A stretch of DNA of 64,000 nucleotides. Source: Sphaerisporangium rubeum (lineage in GTDB: Bacteria > Actinomycetota > Actinomycetes > Streptosporangiales > Streptosporangiaceae). The notes under the pieces were generated by a model, which was given only the letters and a program-made list of their open reading frames with translations, searched no databases and was not told the origin of the DNA. This document shows, one piece after another, positions 57,767-64,000 of the stretch. Numbering within the stretch: position 1 is the stretch's first letter; every line of letters begins with the position of its first letter. The stretch spans positions 2,046,001 to 2,110,000 of the forward strand of contig NZ_JACHIU010000001.1 of assembly GCF_014207705.1 (NCBI RefSeq), given 5' to 3'. The position numbers and the translations under genes are program-made.

Positions 57767-57960
57767 GCACCACGGGAGAAGCGGGGCGTCGATTCGGCGT
57801 CACGCCTGTTGTCTGGCACAATGGCACGTTGGAACACCGTGACCGTGGATGCCCTCTCACCTCCGCGGGTCACGGCCTGTCCCTCGGGCGGTCTTCCCGC
57901 CGTGCCCCACTCGGCGCGTCGCCCGCTCACCCTTTTCAAAGCCCAGGAGAGACCACACCC

Positions 57961-58431
57961 GTGGCAGTCAAGATCAAGCTCAAGCGGCTCGGCATGATCC
58001 GCAACCCGCAGTACCGCATCGTGGTGGCGGACAGCCGCACCAAGCGTGACGGCCGTGCGATCGAGGAGATCGGCCTTTACCACCCGAAGGAAAACCCTTC
58101 GCTCATCCAGGTGAACTCCGAGCGCGCGCAGTACTGGCTGGGGGTCGGCGCGCAGCCGACCGAGCCGGTGCTGAAGCTGTTCAAGCTCACCGGCGACTGG
58201 CAGAAGTTCAAGGGCGAGGCCGCTCCGGCGCCGCTGCTGGTGGCCGAGCCCAAGTCGGACCGCCACGCCGCCTACGAGGCCGCCGCCAAGGAGTCGCTGT
58301 CCGCGGACGCCGGTGGCAACACCGCCACCACGCAGCGCAAGAGCCGTAAGGCCGCCCCGAAGGCCGACGACACCGCCGCGACCCCGGCCGAGCCGGCCGC
58401 CGCGGAGGAGAAGCCGGAAGGCGAGGCCTGA
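57961..58431 (+). CDS. rpsP: 30S ribosomal protein S16
   Basis: 156 aa from GTG 57961 after CAGGAGAGACC. The first 80 residues are the conserved S16 core ([20 protein letters not shown]). An Ala/Lys/Glu-rich extension of about 65 residues follows, which is common in actinobacteria. The KH-protein gene starts 2 bases after the stop. Confidence 0.98.
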   Translation: MAVKIKLKRLGMIRNPQYRIVVADSRTKRDGRAIEEIGLYHPKENPSLIQVNSERAQYWLGVGAQPTEPVLKLFKLTGDWQKFKGEAAPAPLLVAEPKSDRHAAYEAAAKESLSADAGGNTATTQRKSRKAAPKADDTAATPAEPAAAEEKPEGEA

Positions 58432-58432
58432 G

Positions 58433-58675
58433 GTGCTTGAGGAGGCCCTTGAGCACCTGGTCAAGGGCATCGTCGAACATCCCGACGACGTCCTCGTGCG
58501 CGGCCGCCGCATCCGCAGCGGCCGCGTCCTGGAAGTCCGGGTCCACCCTGAGGACCTCGGCAAGGTCATCGGGCGCGGCGGCCGCACGGCCAAGGCGCTT
58601 CGCACCGTCGTCAACGCACTCGCCGACGGCAAGTACGTCCGGGTCGACCTGCTCGACCTGAACGAAGCCCGGTAA
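58433..58675 (+). CDS. khpA: KH-domain RNA-binding protein KhpA
   Basis: 80 aa single KH domain with the GxxG loop in VIGRGGRTAKALR. GTG start 2 bases after rpsP. KhpA forms an RNA chaperone with KhpB in Gram-positives; this location between rpsP and rimM is typical. Confidence 0.96.
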   Translation: MLEEALEHLVKGIVEHPDDVLVRGRRIRSGRVLEVRVHPEDLGKVIGRGGRTAKALRTVVNALADGKYVRVDLLDLNEAR

Positions 58676-58700
58676 CGCGGCGACACACGCGAGACCCTCG

Positions 58701-58738
58701 CGACAGGGGACCCCCGGCAGCCGGGCGGTCCCCTGTCG
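58701..58738 (+). terminator. hairpin between khpA and rimM
   Basis: CGACAGGGGACC/GGTCCCCTGTCG is a perfect 12-bp stem, extended inside by a CCCGG/CCGGG stem. There is no U-run. It may attenuate or partly end transcription from rpsP, as the rimM gene follows 66 bases later. Confidence 0.6.
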
Positions 58739-58804
58739 TGGTTCCCGGCCACGTTCCCCGTGGCCACACTCTTTCGGGCCACAGTCATTGGGAGGAACAG
58801 CGAC

Positions 58805-59320
58805 GTGCAGCTCGTCGTCGGCCGCATCGGCCGTCCGCACGGCGTCCACGGTGAGGTCACCGTCGAGGTCCGCACCGACGACCCCGAGGCGCGCTTCAGC
58901 CCGGGTACGTCGCTCGCCACCGACCCGCCGCAGACCGGGCCGCTGGTCGTCGAAGGCGCGCGCTGGCACAAGAACATCCTGCTGCTCCGCCTCGCCGGCG
59001 TCTCAGGACGCGAAGGCGCCGAGGCGCTGCGCGGCACCCTGCTCGTCATCGACTCGGCCGACGTGCCGCCGCCGTCCGATCCCGACGAGTTCCACGACCA
59101 CCAGCTCATCGGCCTGACCGTGGTCACCGCCGGCGGCGAGATCGTCGGCGAGGTCACCGACGTCCGCCACCACGGGCAGGATCTCCTGGTGATCCGCCGC
59201 GGCGCCGAGGACGTGCTGGTGCCGTTCGTCAAGGCGCTGGTCCCCGAGGTGGACATCGACGGCGGACGCCTCGTCGTGGACGCGCCGCCAGGTCTGCTCG
59301 ACCCCGGCCAGGCGCTGTGA
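58805..59320 (+). CDS. rimM: 16S rRNA processing protein RimM
   Basis: 171 aa from GTG 58805 after GGGAGGAACAG. The N-terminal RimM beta barrel (VVGRIGRPHGVHGEVTVEVRTDDPEARF) is followed by a PRC-barrel (HDHQLIGLTVV-like region, VPFVKALVPEVDIDGGRLVVDAPPGLL). It assists 30S head maturation through S19. The stop overlaps a GTG in the trmD frame. Confidence 0.97.
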   Translation: MQLVVGRIGRPHGVHGEVTVEVRTDDPEARFSPGTSLATDPPQTGPLVVEGARWHKNILLLRLAGVSGREGAEALRGTLLVIDSADVPPPSDPDEFHDHQLIGLTVVTAGGEIVGEVTDVRHHGQDLLVIRRGAEDVLVPFVKALVPEVDIDGGRLVVDAPPGLLDPGQAL

Positions 59321-59331
59321 CGGGGGCCGCC

Positions 59332-60117
59332 ATGCGCATGGACATCATCACGATCTTCCCGGAGTACTTCGCGCCGCTGGACGTCTCACTGATCGGCAAG
59401 GCCCGGGCCAAGGGCCTGCTCGACATCCGGGTGCACCAGTTGCGTGACTGGACCCACGACGTCCACCGCACCGTGGACGACACCCCGTACGGCGGCGGGC
59501 CCGGCATGGTGATGAAACCCGAGCCCTGGGGTGAGGCCCTCGACGCCGTCATCGGCGACGCCGCCACCCCGCCACGCCTGGTGGTCCCCACACCGAGCGG
59601 ACGGCCGTTCACCCAGGAGACGGCCCTGGCGTACGCCAAGGAGCCCTGGCTGCTGTTCGCGCCGGCCCGCTACGAAGGCATCGACGCGCGCGTCATGGCC
59701 GAGTACGGCGACCGCCTGCGCGTCGACGAGGTCGGCATCGGCGACTACGTCCTGGCCGGGGGAGAGGCCGCCGTGCTCGTCATGGTGGAGGCCGTGGGCC
59801 GCCTGCTCCCCGGCGTCCTCGGCAACGTCCACTCCGCCGCCGACGACTCCTTCGCCCCCGGCGCCATGTCCGGCCTGCTGGAAGGCCCCGTCTACACCAA
59901 GCCCCCCGTGTGGCGCGGCCACGAGGTGCCTCCGGTGCTGCTGTCCGGCAACCACGGCGCGATCGCCAGGTGGCGCAGGGACGAGGCGCTGCGCCGCACC
60001 GTCGCCAACCGGCCCGAGCTGGCCGCCAGGCTCGACCCGGACGTCCTCGACAAACGGGACCATGAGGTGCTTCGCGAGGCTTCGTTTCGCTTCACGCCGG
60101 AAGATATGGCAGACTGA
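59332..60117 (+). CDS. trmD: tRNA (guanine-N1)-methyltransferase TrmD
   Basis: 261 aa from ATG 59332 ([13 protein letters not shown], the usual family start), with GGGGG upstream. A GTG at 59317 overlapping rimM is an alternative. The SPOUT knot region [23 protein letters not shown] binds SAM, and [22 protein letters not shown] is conserved. It makes m1G37 in tRNAs with G36-G37; the tRNA at 1577-1652 has G36 and G37. Confidence 0.97.
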   Translation: MRMDIITIFPEYFAPLDVSLIGKARAKGLLDIRVHQLRDWTHDVHRTVDDTPYGGGPGMVMKPEPWGEALDAVIGDAATPPRLVVPTPSGRPFTQETALAYAKEPWLLFAPARYEGIDARVMAEYGDRLRVDEVGIGDYVLAGGEAAVLVMVEAVGRLLPGVLGNVHSAADDSFAPGAMSGLLEGPVYTKPPVWRGHEVPPVLLSGNHGAIARWRRDEALRRTVANRPELAARLDPDVLDKRDHEVLREASFRFTPEDMAD

Positions 60118-60275
60118 ATCGCTGTCTCCGACTGCCCTGCGGTCGGTTGAGCCGGGAGATCACCCCGGCAGCCGAGACGATTTCAGTCCAGCACCCGCGT
60201 CTTCCTCGCCGCCATGCCTCGGGCATGGCCGGGCGGACCTCCGGGTGCTCGCTTCACAAGTTGAGGAACGCCGTC

Positions 60276-60641
60276 ATGCACACGCAGATCCAGGAGCTTG
60301 AGAAAGCCTCCCTTCGCAGTGACATCCCGCAGTTCCGCCCGGGTGACACGCTCGAAGTCCACGTGCGCGTCGTCGAAGGCAACCGCTCCCGCGTGCAGGT
60401 CTTCAAGGGCTTCGTGCTGCGCCGCCAGGGCGGGGGACTGCGTGAAACCTTCACCGTGCGCAAGGTCAGCTACGGCGTCGGTGTGGAGCGCACCTTCCCG
60501 GTGCACAGCCCGGTCATCGAGAAGATCGTGGTCGTGACCCGCGGCGACGTCCGCCGCGCCAAGCTCTACTACATGCGTGAGCTGCGCGGGAAGGCCGCCC
60601 GCATCCGCGAGAAGCGCGACGCGCTGCCCGCGGGCAAGTAG
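60276..60641 (+). CDS. rplS: 50S ribosomal protein L19
   Basis: 121 aa from ATG 60276. Conserved words [29 protein letters not shown] and the end [15 protein letters not shown] are intact. The 158-bp leader upstream has a GC-rich fold around 60140-60180 that may be an autoregulatory site; this is speculative. Confidence 0.98.
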   Translation: MHTQIQELEKASLRSDIPQFRPGDTLEVHVRVVEGNRSRVQVFKGFVLRRQGGGLRETFTVRKVSYGVGVERTFPVHSPVIEKIVVVTRGDVRRAKLYYMRELRGKAARIREKRDALPAGK

Positions 60642-60652
60642 GGTCCCGGCGT

Positions 60653-60681
60653 TGGCCCGCACCCACCTGGGATGCGGGCCA
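60653..60681 (+). terminator. hairpin terminator after rplS
   Basis: TGGCCCGCA/TGCGGGCCA is a perfect 9-bp stem with an 11-nt loop, followed by TTCTGCTG. It begins 11 bases past the rplS stop. Confidence 0.75.
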
Positions 60682-60829
60682 TTCTGCTGCCCGCACGGCG
60701 CTCTTTCTTTGACCGCCGTGCCGAGTCGGCGACCCGCCGGGCGGGAGACATCATTTAGGCTCGACAGCGATGACTTGCCACATCCGGGGGACGGCGGGCC
60801 GAGCCGCCCTGTCGAAGACGAGGTAGAGC

Positions 60830-61684
60830 GTGGTCGCGGAAGACACCAAGCCGTCAGCCAAGGGCGGCAAGGAGAAAAAAGGCTCCTTCTGGCGTGAACT
60901 GCCCGTCCTCGTGGTGGTGGCGCTGGTCCTGGCGCTGATCATCAAGAGTTTCGTGGTGCAGGCCTTCTACATCCCGTCGGAGTCGATGGAGCCGACTCTG
61001 CTGGTCAACGACCGGGTGCTCGTCAACAAACTCGTCTACCACACCCGCGACATCGAGCGCGGCGACATCGTGGTCTTCTCCGGAGTCGACTCCTGGGCCT
61101 CCGAGGTCGAGGTGCCGGAGCCCGGCAACCCCGTCGCCGGCTTCTTCCGCTGGGTCGGCACCGCCTTCGGCGTGGTCCCCGGCGAGAAGGACTACATCAA
61201 GAGGGTCATCGGCCTGCCTGGCGACGTCGTGAAGTGCTGCGACGCACAGGGACGCATCACCGTCAACGGTGTGCCCCTGGAGGAGAAGGCCTACCTGTTC
61301 CCCGCCGACGAGCCGTCCCAGAAGTTCTTCGAGATCAAGGTGCCGAAGGACCGCCTGTGGGTCATGGGCGACCACCGCTCGGTGTCACTCGACTCCCGCT
61401 CCCACCAGGGCGACCCCGGCGGCGGCGCCATCCCGATGGACAGCGTCGTAGGCCGTGCCTTCGTCATCGTCTGGCCCTTCTCCCGCGCCGCGATCCTCCC
61501 CATCCCCGACACCTTCACCCAGCCGGCCCTCCACCAGGCCGCCGCCGTGACCGGCGGCGCCGCCCCGCTCCTCCTCGGCTTCGCCGGCGCCGTACCCCTG
61601 GTGGCCCTGCGCCGCCGTCGCCACCCGATCCACCAGAAGCCCTCCATCCTCAAGGGCCACGGCGTGACCGACACGAAGAAATGA
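60830..61684 (+). CDS. lepB: type I signal peptidase, copy 1
   Basis: 284 aa, GTG start. Cytosolic Lys-rich N terminus, one membrane helix (about 25-45), catalytic Ser52 in IPSESMEPT, and general-base Lys124 in DYIKRVIGLPGD. Box E is MGDHRSVSLDSR. A second hydrophobic helix at the C terminus (about 240-265) gives a two-helix topology. It is coupled to a second lepB by ATGA. Confidence 0.96.
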   Translation: MVAEDTKPSAKGGKEKKGSFWRELPVLVVVALVLALIIKSFVVQAFYIPSESMEPTLLVNDRVLVNKLVYHTRDIERGDIVVFSGVDSWASEVEVPEPGNPVAGFFRWVGTAFGVVPGEKDYIKRVIGLPGDVVKCCDAQGRITVNGVPLEEKAYLFPADEPSQKFFEIKVPKDRLWVMGDHRSVSLDSRSHQGDPGGGAIPMDSVVGRAFVIVWPFSRAAILPIPDTFTQPALHQAAAVTGGAAPLLLGFAGAVPLVALRRRRHPIHQKPSILKGHGVTDTKK

Positions 61685-62412
61685 CCACTCCTCCCCCCGA
61701 AGACACCGCCACCCCCCACCCCTCCAGCGCCTCCCCGGCCACGTCCGACCCGGACATGTCCGCATCCACCTCCCCCGACACGGCTACAGACACGGACACG
61801 GACACGGACACGGCAGGATCCTCCGCCGCCGGCCCTTCCGCGCCATCCGCGAGGAAGCGGCGCCGCGCCGGATGGCTGGAGTCGGTACTGCTGGTAGGGG
61901 GTGGAGTCGTCGCGGCGCTCCTGGCCAACGTCTTCGTCATCGGCTCGTTCTACATCCCGTCCGAGTCCATGGAGCCCACCCTTGAGATCGACGACCGTGT
62001 GATCGTCAACAAGCTCTCCGGTGACATCGGCCGCGGCGAGGTCGTCGTCTTCACCGGCTGGGACGGCACCCCGACCGTCAAGCGCGTCATCGGCATCGGC
62101 GGTGACCGGGTCAAGTGCTGCGACGCCGACGGCCGCATCACCGTCAACGGCAGACCCCTGCACGAGGAGTCCTACCTCCACCCCCAGGACTTCCCCTCCC
62201 AGGAGAAGTTCGACGTGACCGTGCCGAAGGAGCACCTGTGGCTGATGGGTGACCACCGGGCCGCCTCTGAGGACGCACGCGCTCACCTGAAGGAACCCGG
62301 CAAAGGCACCATCCCGACCAGCGCCGTGATCGGCCGCGCCGTGGCCCGCTACTGGCCCCTCGACCGCGTCGCCACACTCCCCGTCCCCGACGCCTTCTCC
62401 CACCTCCCCTGA
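61681..62412 (+). CDS. lepB: type I signal peptidase, copy 2
   Basis: 243 aa. The N-terminal 60 residues are Ser/Thr/Pro/Asp-rich with a Thr-Asp alternating run (about 36-44). One membrane helix (about 68-90) follows, with catalytic Ser96 in IPSESMEPT, Lys134 in TVKRVIGIGGD, and MGDHRAASEDAR. It lacks the C-terminal helix of copy 1. Multiple tandem type I signal peptidases after rplS are known in actinomycetes. Confidence 0.96.
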   Translation: MTTPPPEDTATPHPSSASPATSDPDMSASTSPDTATDTDTDTDTAGSSAAGPSAPSARKRRRAGWLESVLLVGGGVVAALLANVFVIGSFYIPSESMEPTLEIDDRVIVNKLSGDIGRGEVVVFTGWDGTPTVKRVIGIGGDRVKCCDADGRITVNGRPLHEESYLHPQDFPSQEKFDVTVPKEHLWLMGDHRAASEDARAHLKEPGKGTIPTSAVIGRAVARYWPLDRVATLPVPDAFSHLP

Positions 62413-62424
62413 CGACGACGTCCC

Positions 62425-62712
62425 CGACCGGCACGAGCGCTAGAACCGGCACGCGAACTCACCAGCGTCCTGTTCCGCACCGCGTTCTGCGGCAGCCGAC
62501 GGGCACGAGCGCCAGGACCGGCACGCGAACCCACCAGCGTCCTGTTCCGCACCGCGTTCTGCGGCAGCCGACCGGCACGAGCGCTAGAACCGGCACGCGA
62601 ACTCACCAGCGTCCTGTTCCGCACCGCGTTCTGCGGCAGCCGACGGGCACGAGCGCCAGGACCGGCACGCGAACCCACCAGCGTCCTGTTCCGCACCGCG
62701 TTCTGCGGCAGC
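62425..62712. repeat. nested tandem repeat: four 72-bp units arranged as a perfect 144-bp duplication
   Basis: Units begin at 62425, 62497, 62569 and 62641. Units 1 and 3 are identical, as are 2 and 4, while the 1/3 and 2/4 types differ at several bases (CGACCGG/CGACGGG, GCTAGAA/GCCAGGA, ACTCACC/CCCACC). A decayed fifth unit starts at 62713. Each unit contains CCGCA-N8-TGCGG, a small hairpin. It fills most of the 509-bp gap between lepB and rnhB, which holds no gene. Confidence 0.95.
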
Positions 62713-62921
62713 CGACCGGCACGTGTACCCGGGACCGCCGGCCGCCGTGCGTCGATCCCTGACCAGGACGCTCTTCCGGACCGCCGATAGCCGTACCCGA
62801 TGGGACCGATCGGGCGTAGGCTTGGCCGCATGGTCGTGCTCGAAACGTCGTTCGACGCCACCGGTGCCAGGCCGGCTCGCGGGTCCGTCGACTTGCGGTG
62901 GGGCGGCGAGCCGGCAGCCTT

Positions 62922-63617
62922 ATGAGCGTCCTCTATCGCCCGCGCCCCAGCATCGTCCGGCGCGACTCGGGCCTCTACGCGTACGAACGCGCGCTCGCCC
63001 GGCGCGGGTTCTCTCCCATCGCGGGTGTCGACGAGGCGGGCCGCGGCGCCTGCGCCGGCCCTCTGGTCGTCGCCGCCGTCGTGCTCGGCCCTCCCATCGA
63101 GGGCCTGACCGACTCCAAGCTCCTCACCCCGGCCCGCCGCGAGACCCTGTACGACGAGATCGTCGCTCGCGCGCGCGCCGTGAGCGTCGTGGTGATCCCC
63201 TCCGACGAGATCGACCGTCGTGGCCTGCACAAATGCAACATCGCCGGCATGCGGCGGGCCGTCGCGGGTCTCGGCTGCGATCTCGGGTACGTTCTGATCG
63301 ACGGATTCCCGGTGCCCGGCTTGCCCGCTCCGTCCCTGGCCGTCTGGAAAGGCGACCAGGTCTGCGCGTGTGTGGCCGCGGCGTCCATCGTCGCCAAAGT
63401 GAGCAGGGATCGCATCATGACCTCACTCGATGAGCGGTACCCCCTGTACGGCTTCGCCGAGCACAAGGGCTACGTCACCGCCGCACACCGCCAAGCACTG
63501 GCATCCCACGGCCCCACGCCACATCATCGGTTCTCCTTTGTGACCGTGAACTCGGTGATGCGGTCCGGGCCAGCCATCGAGATAGGCGACAATGGTGTGG
63601 GGGCCGGTGTCGCCTGA
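62922..63617 (+). CDS. rnhB: ribonuclease HII
   Basis: 231 aa from ATG 62922; a GTG at 62898 is a possible earlier start. The active-site motif GVDEAGRGACAGPLV is near residue 31. YVLIDGFPVPGL and AAASIVAKVSRDRIM carry the other conserved acidic and basic residues, and YGFAEHKGYVTAAH follows. It removes ribonucleotides from DNA. It lies between lepB and the DUF2469 gene, as in other actinobacteria. Confidence 0.97.
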   Translation: MSVLYRPRPSIVRRDSGLYAYERALARRGFSPIAGVDEAGRGACAGPLVVAAVVLGPPIEGLTDSKLLTPARRETLYDEIVARARAVSVVVIPSDEIDRRGLHKCNIAGMRRAVAGLGCDLGYVLIDGFPVPGLPAPSLAVWKGDQVCACVAAASIVAKVSRDRIMTSLDERYPLYGFAEHKGYVTAAHRQALASHGPTPHHRFSFVTVNSVMRSGPAIEIGDNGVGAGVA

Positions 63618-63656
63618 CAGGCCGCACCGGGGCAAGAAGGAAGGGGAAGGGCCGGG

Positions 63657-63980
63657 ATGAGCGCGGAGGATCTCGAGAAGTACGAGACCGAGATGGAGCT
63701 GCAGCTCTACCGTGAGTACCGCGACGTAGTAGGCCTGTTCACCTACGTCGTCGAAACCGAACGCCGCTTCTACCTGACCAACTCGGTAGACCTCGACGTC
63801 CGCACGGCAGAGAACGGCGACGTCTTCTTCGACGTCAAGATGCAGGACGCCTGGGTCTGGGACATGTACCGCCCCGCAAGATTCGTCAAGAACGTCCGAG
63901 TAGTCACCTTCAAAGACGTAAACGTCGAAGAACTAGCCAAACCCGACCTAGAAATGCCCAAGGAAGGCTTCTCCTCCTAA
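63657..63980 (+). CDS. DUF2469 protein
   Basis: 107 aa, strongly acidic at the start (MSAEDLEKYETEMELQLYREYRDVVGLF). DVKMQDAWVWDMYRPARFVKNVRVVTFKDVNVEEL closes it. The family is confined to actinobacteria, almost always directly after rnhB, and has no established function. ATG follows GAAGGGGAAGG. Confidence 0.96.
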   Translation: MSAEDLEKYETEMELQLYREYRDVVGLFTYVVETERRFYLTNSVDLDVRTAENGDVFFDVKMQDAWVWDMYRPARFVKNVRVVTFKDVNVEELAKPDLEMPKEGFSS

Positions 63981-64000
63981 CCCCCCTCCCCCCATAACCC

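Noticed and set aside
57007-59256. A 749-codon minus-strand frame opposite ffh, rpsP, khpA and rimM
   Set aside because: All four plus-strand genes are unmistakable housekeeping genes; the opposite frame shows no family features.
60118-60275. An L19 autoregulatory leader RNA
   Set aside because: A GC-rich fold is plausible, but I could not recognise a defined leader family for actinobacteria.
62425-62712. A CRISPR array
   Set aside because: The units are contiguous 72-bp tandem repeats without unique spacers, and no cas gene lies nearby.

Overview
The window is chromosomal DNA of a high-GC actinomycete. The gene order ffh-rpsP-KH protein-rimM-trmD-rplS-lepB-lepB-rnhB-DUF2469, the XRE/DUF397 pairs, DUF742 conservons, rare TTA codons and frequent GTG starts all fit Streptomyces-like lineages. 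Protein wording and the conservon-rich, repeat-laced spacers suggest Streptosporangiales (Nonomuraea/Microbispora-like). That placement is an inference, not a search result.

Layout. 1-7 kb: a NarL-type two-component pair, a short tRNA with a UAG anticodon, a peroxiredoxin, a DUF3618 protein, a PLP fold-III enzyme, a polytopic glycosyltransferase-like protein, and an XRE/DUF5753 regulator with two tandemly duplicated DUF397 partners. 7-10.4 kb: glycine/serine catabolism (sdaA, gcvH, gcvT) under a tandem glycine riboswitch. 10.4-15.5 kb: a gamma-glutamyl polyamine/GABA catabolic operon (amidotransferase-like hydrolase, SDR, aldehyde dehydrogenase, glutamine-synthetase-like ligase) with a divergent FCD/GntR regulator that contains a TTA codon. 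16-20.3 kb: a DUF4331/TPR/NicO-type transporter operon. 20.5-24.3 kb: a drug-type ABC exporter, an SDR and a group-2-like sigma factor. 24.6-28.6 kb: amt-glnK-glnD behind a GlnR-like site array.

28.9-56.1 kb is dominated by three complete conservons, each encoding a sensor-like kinase CvnA, a roadblock protein CvnB, a DUF742 protein CvnC and a small GTPase CvnD. Between the first and second lie a SIS protein with a maltokinase-like kinase, a polyamine-type ABC importer and a TetR/macrolide-glycosyltransferase pair. Between the second and third lies a NitT/TauT-type ABC importer whose operon ends in an O-methyltransferase. The conservons share near-invariant short motifs in otherwise disordered CvnA tails. 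Their CvnC/CvnD junction is identical over 37 nt in all three copies, and cvnD2 is a mosaic of sequence identical to cvnD3 and then to cvnD1. I regard this trio as the most interesting part of the window.

56.2-64 kb is the conserved protein-export and ribosome block: SRP GTPase, S16, KH protein, RimM, TrmD, L19, two type I signal peptidases, RNase HII and DUF2469. It is interrupted by a nested 72/144-bp tandem repeat before rnhB. Several intergenic regions carry other perfect tandem repeats (64-bp x3, 17-bp x6) that no gene explains.
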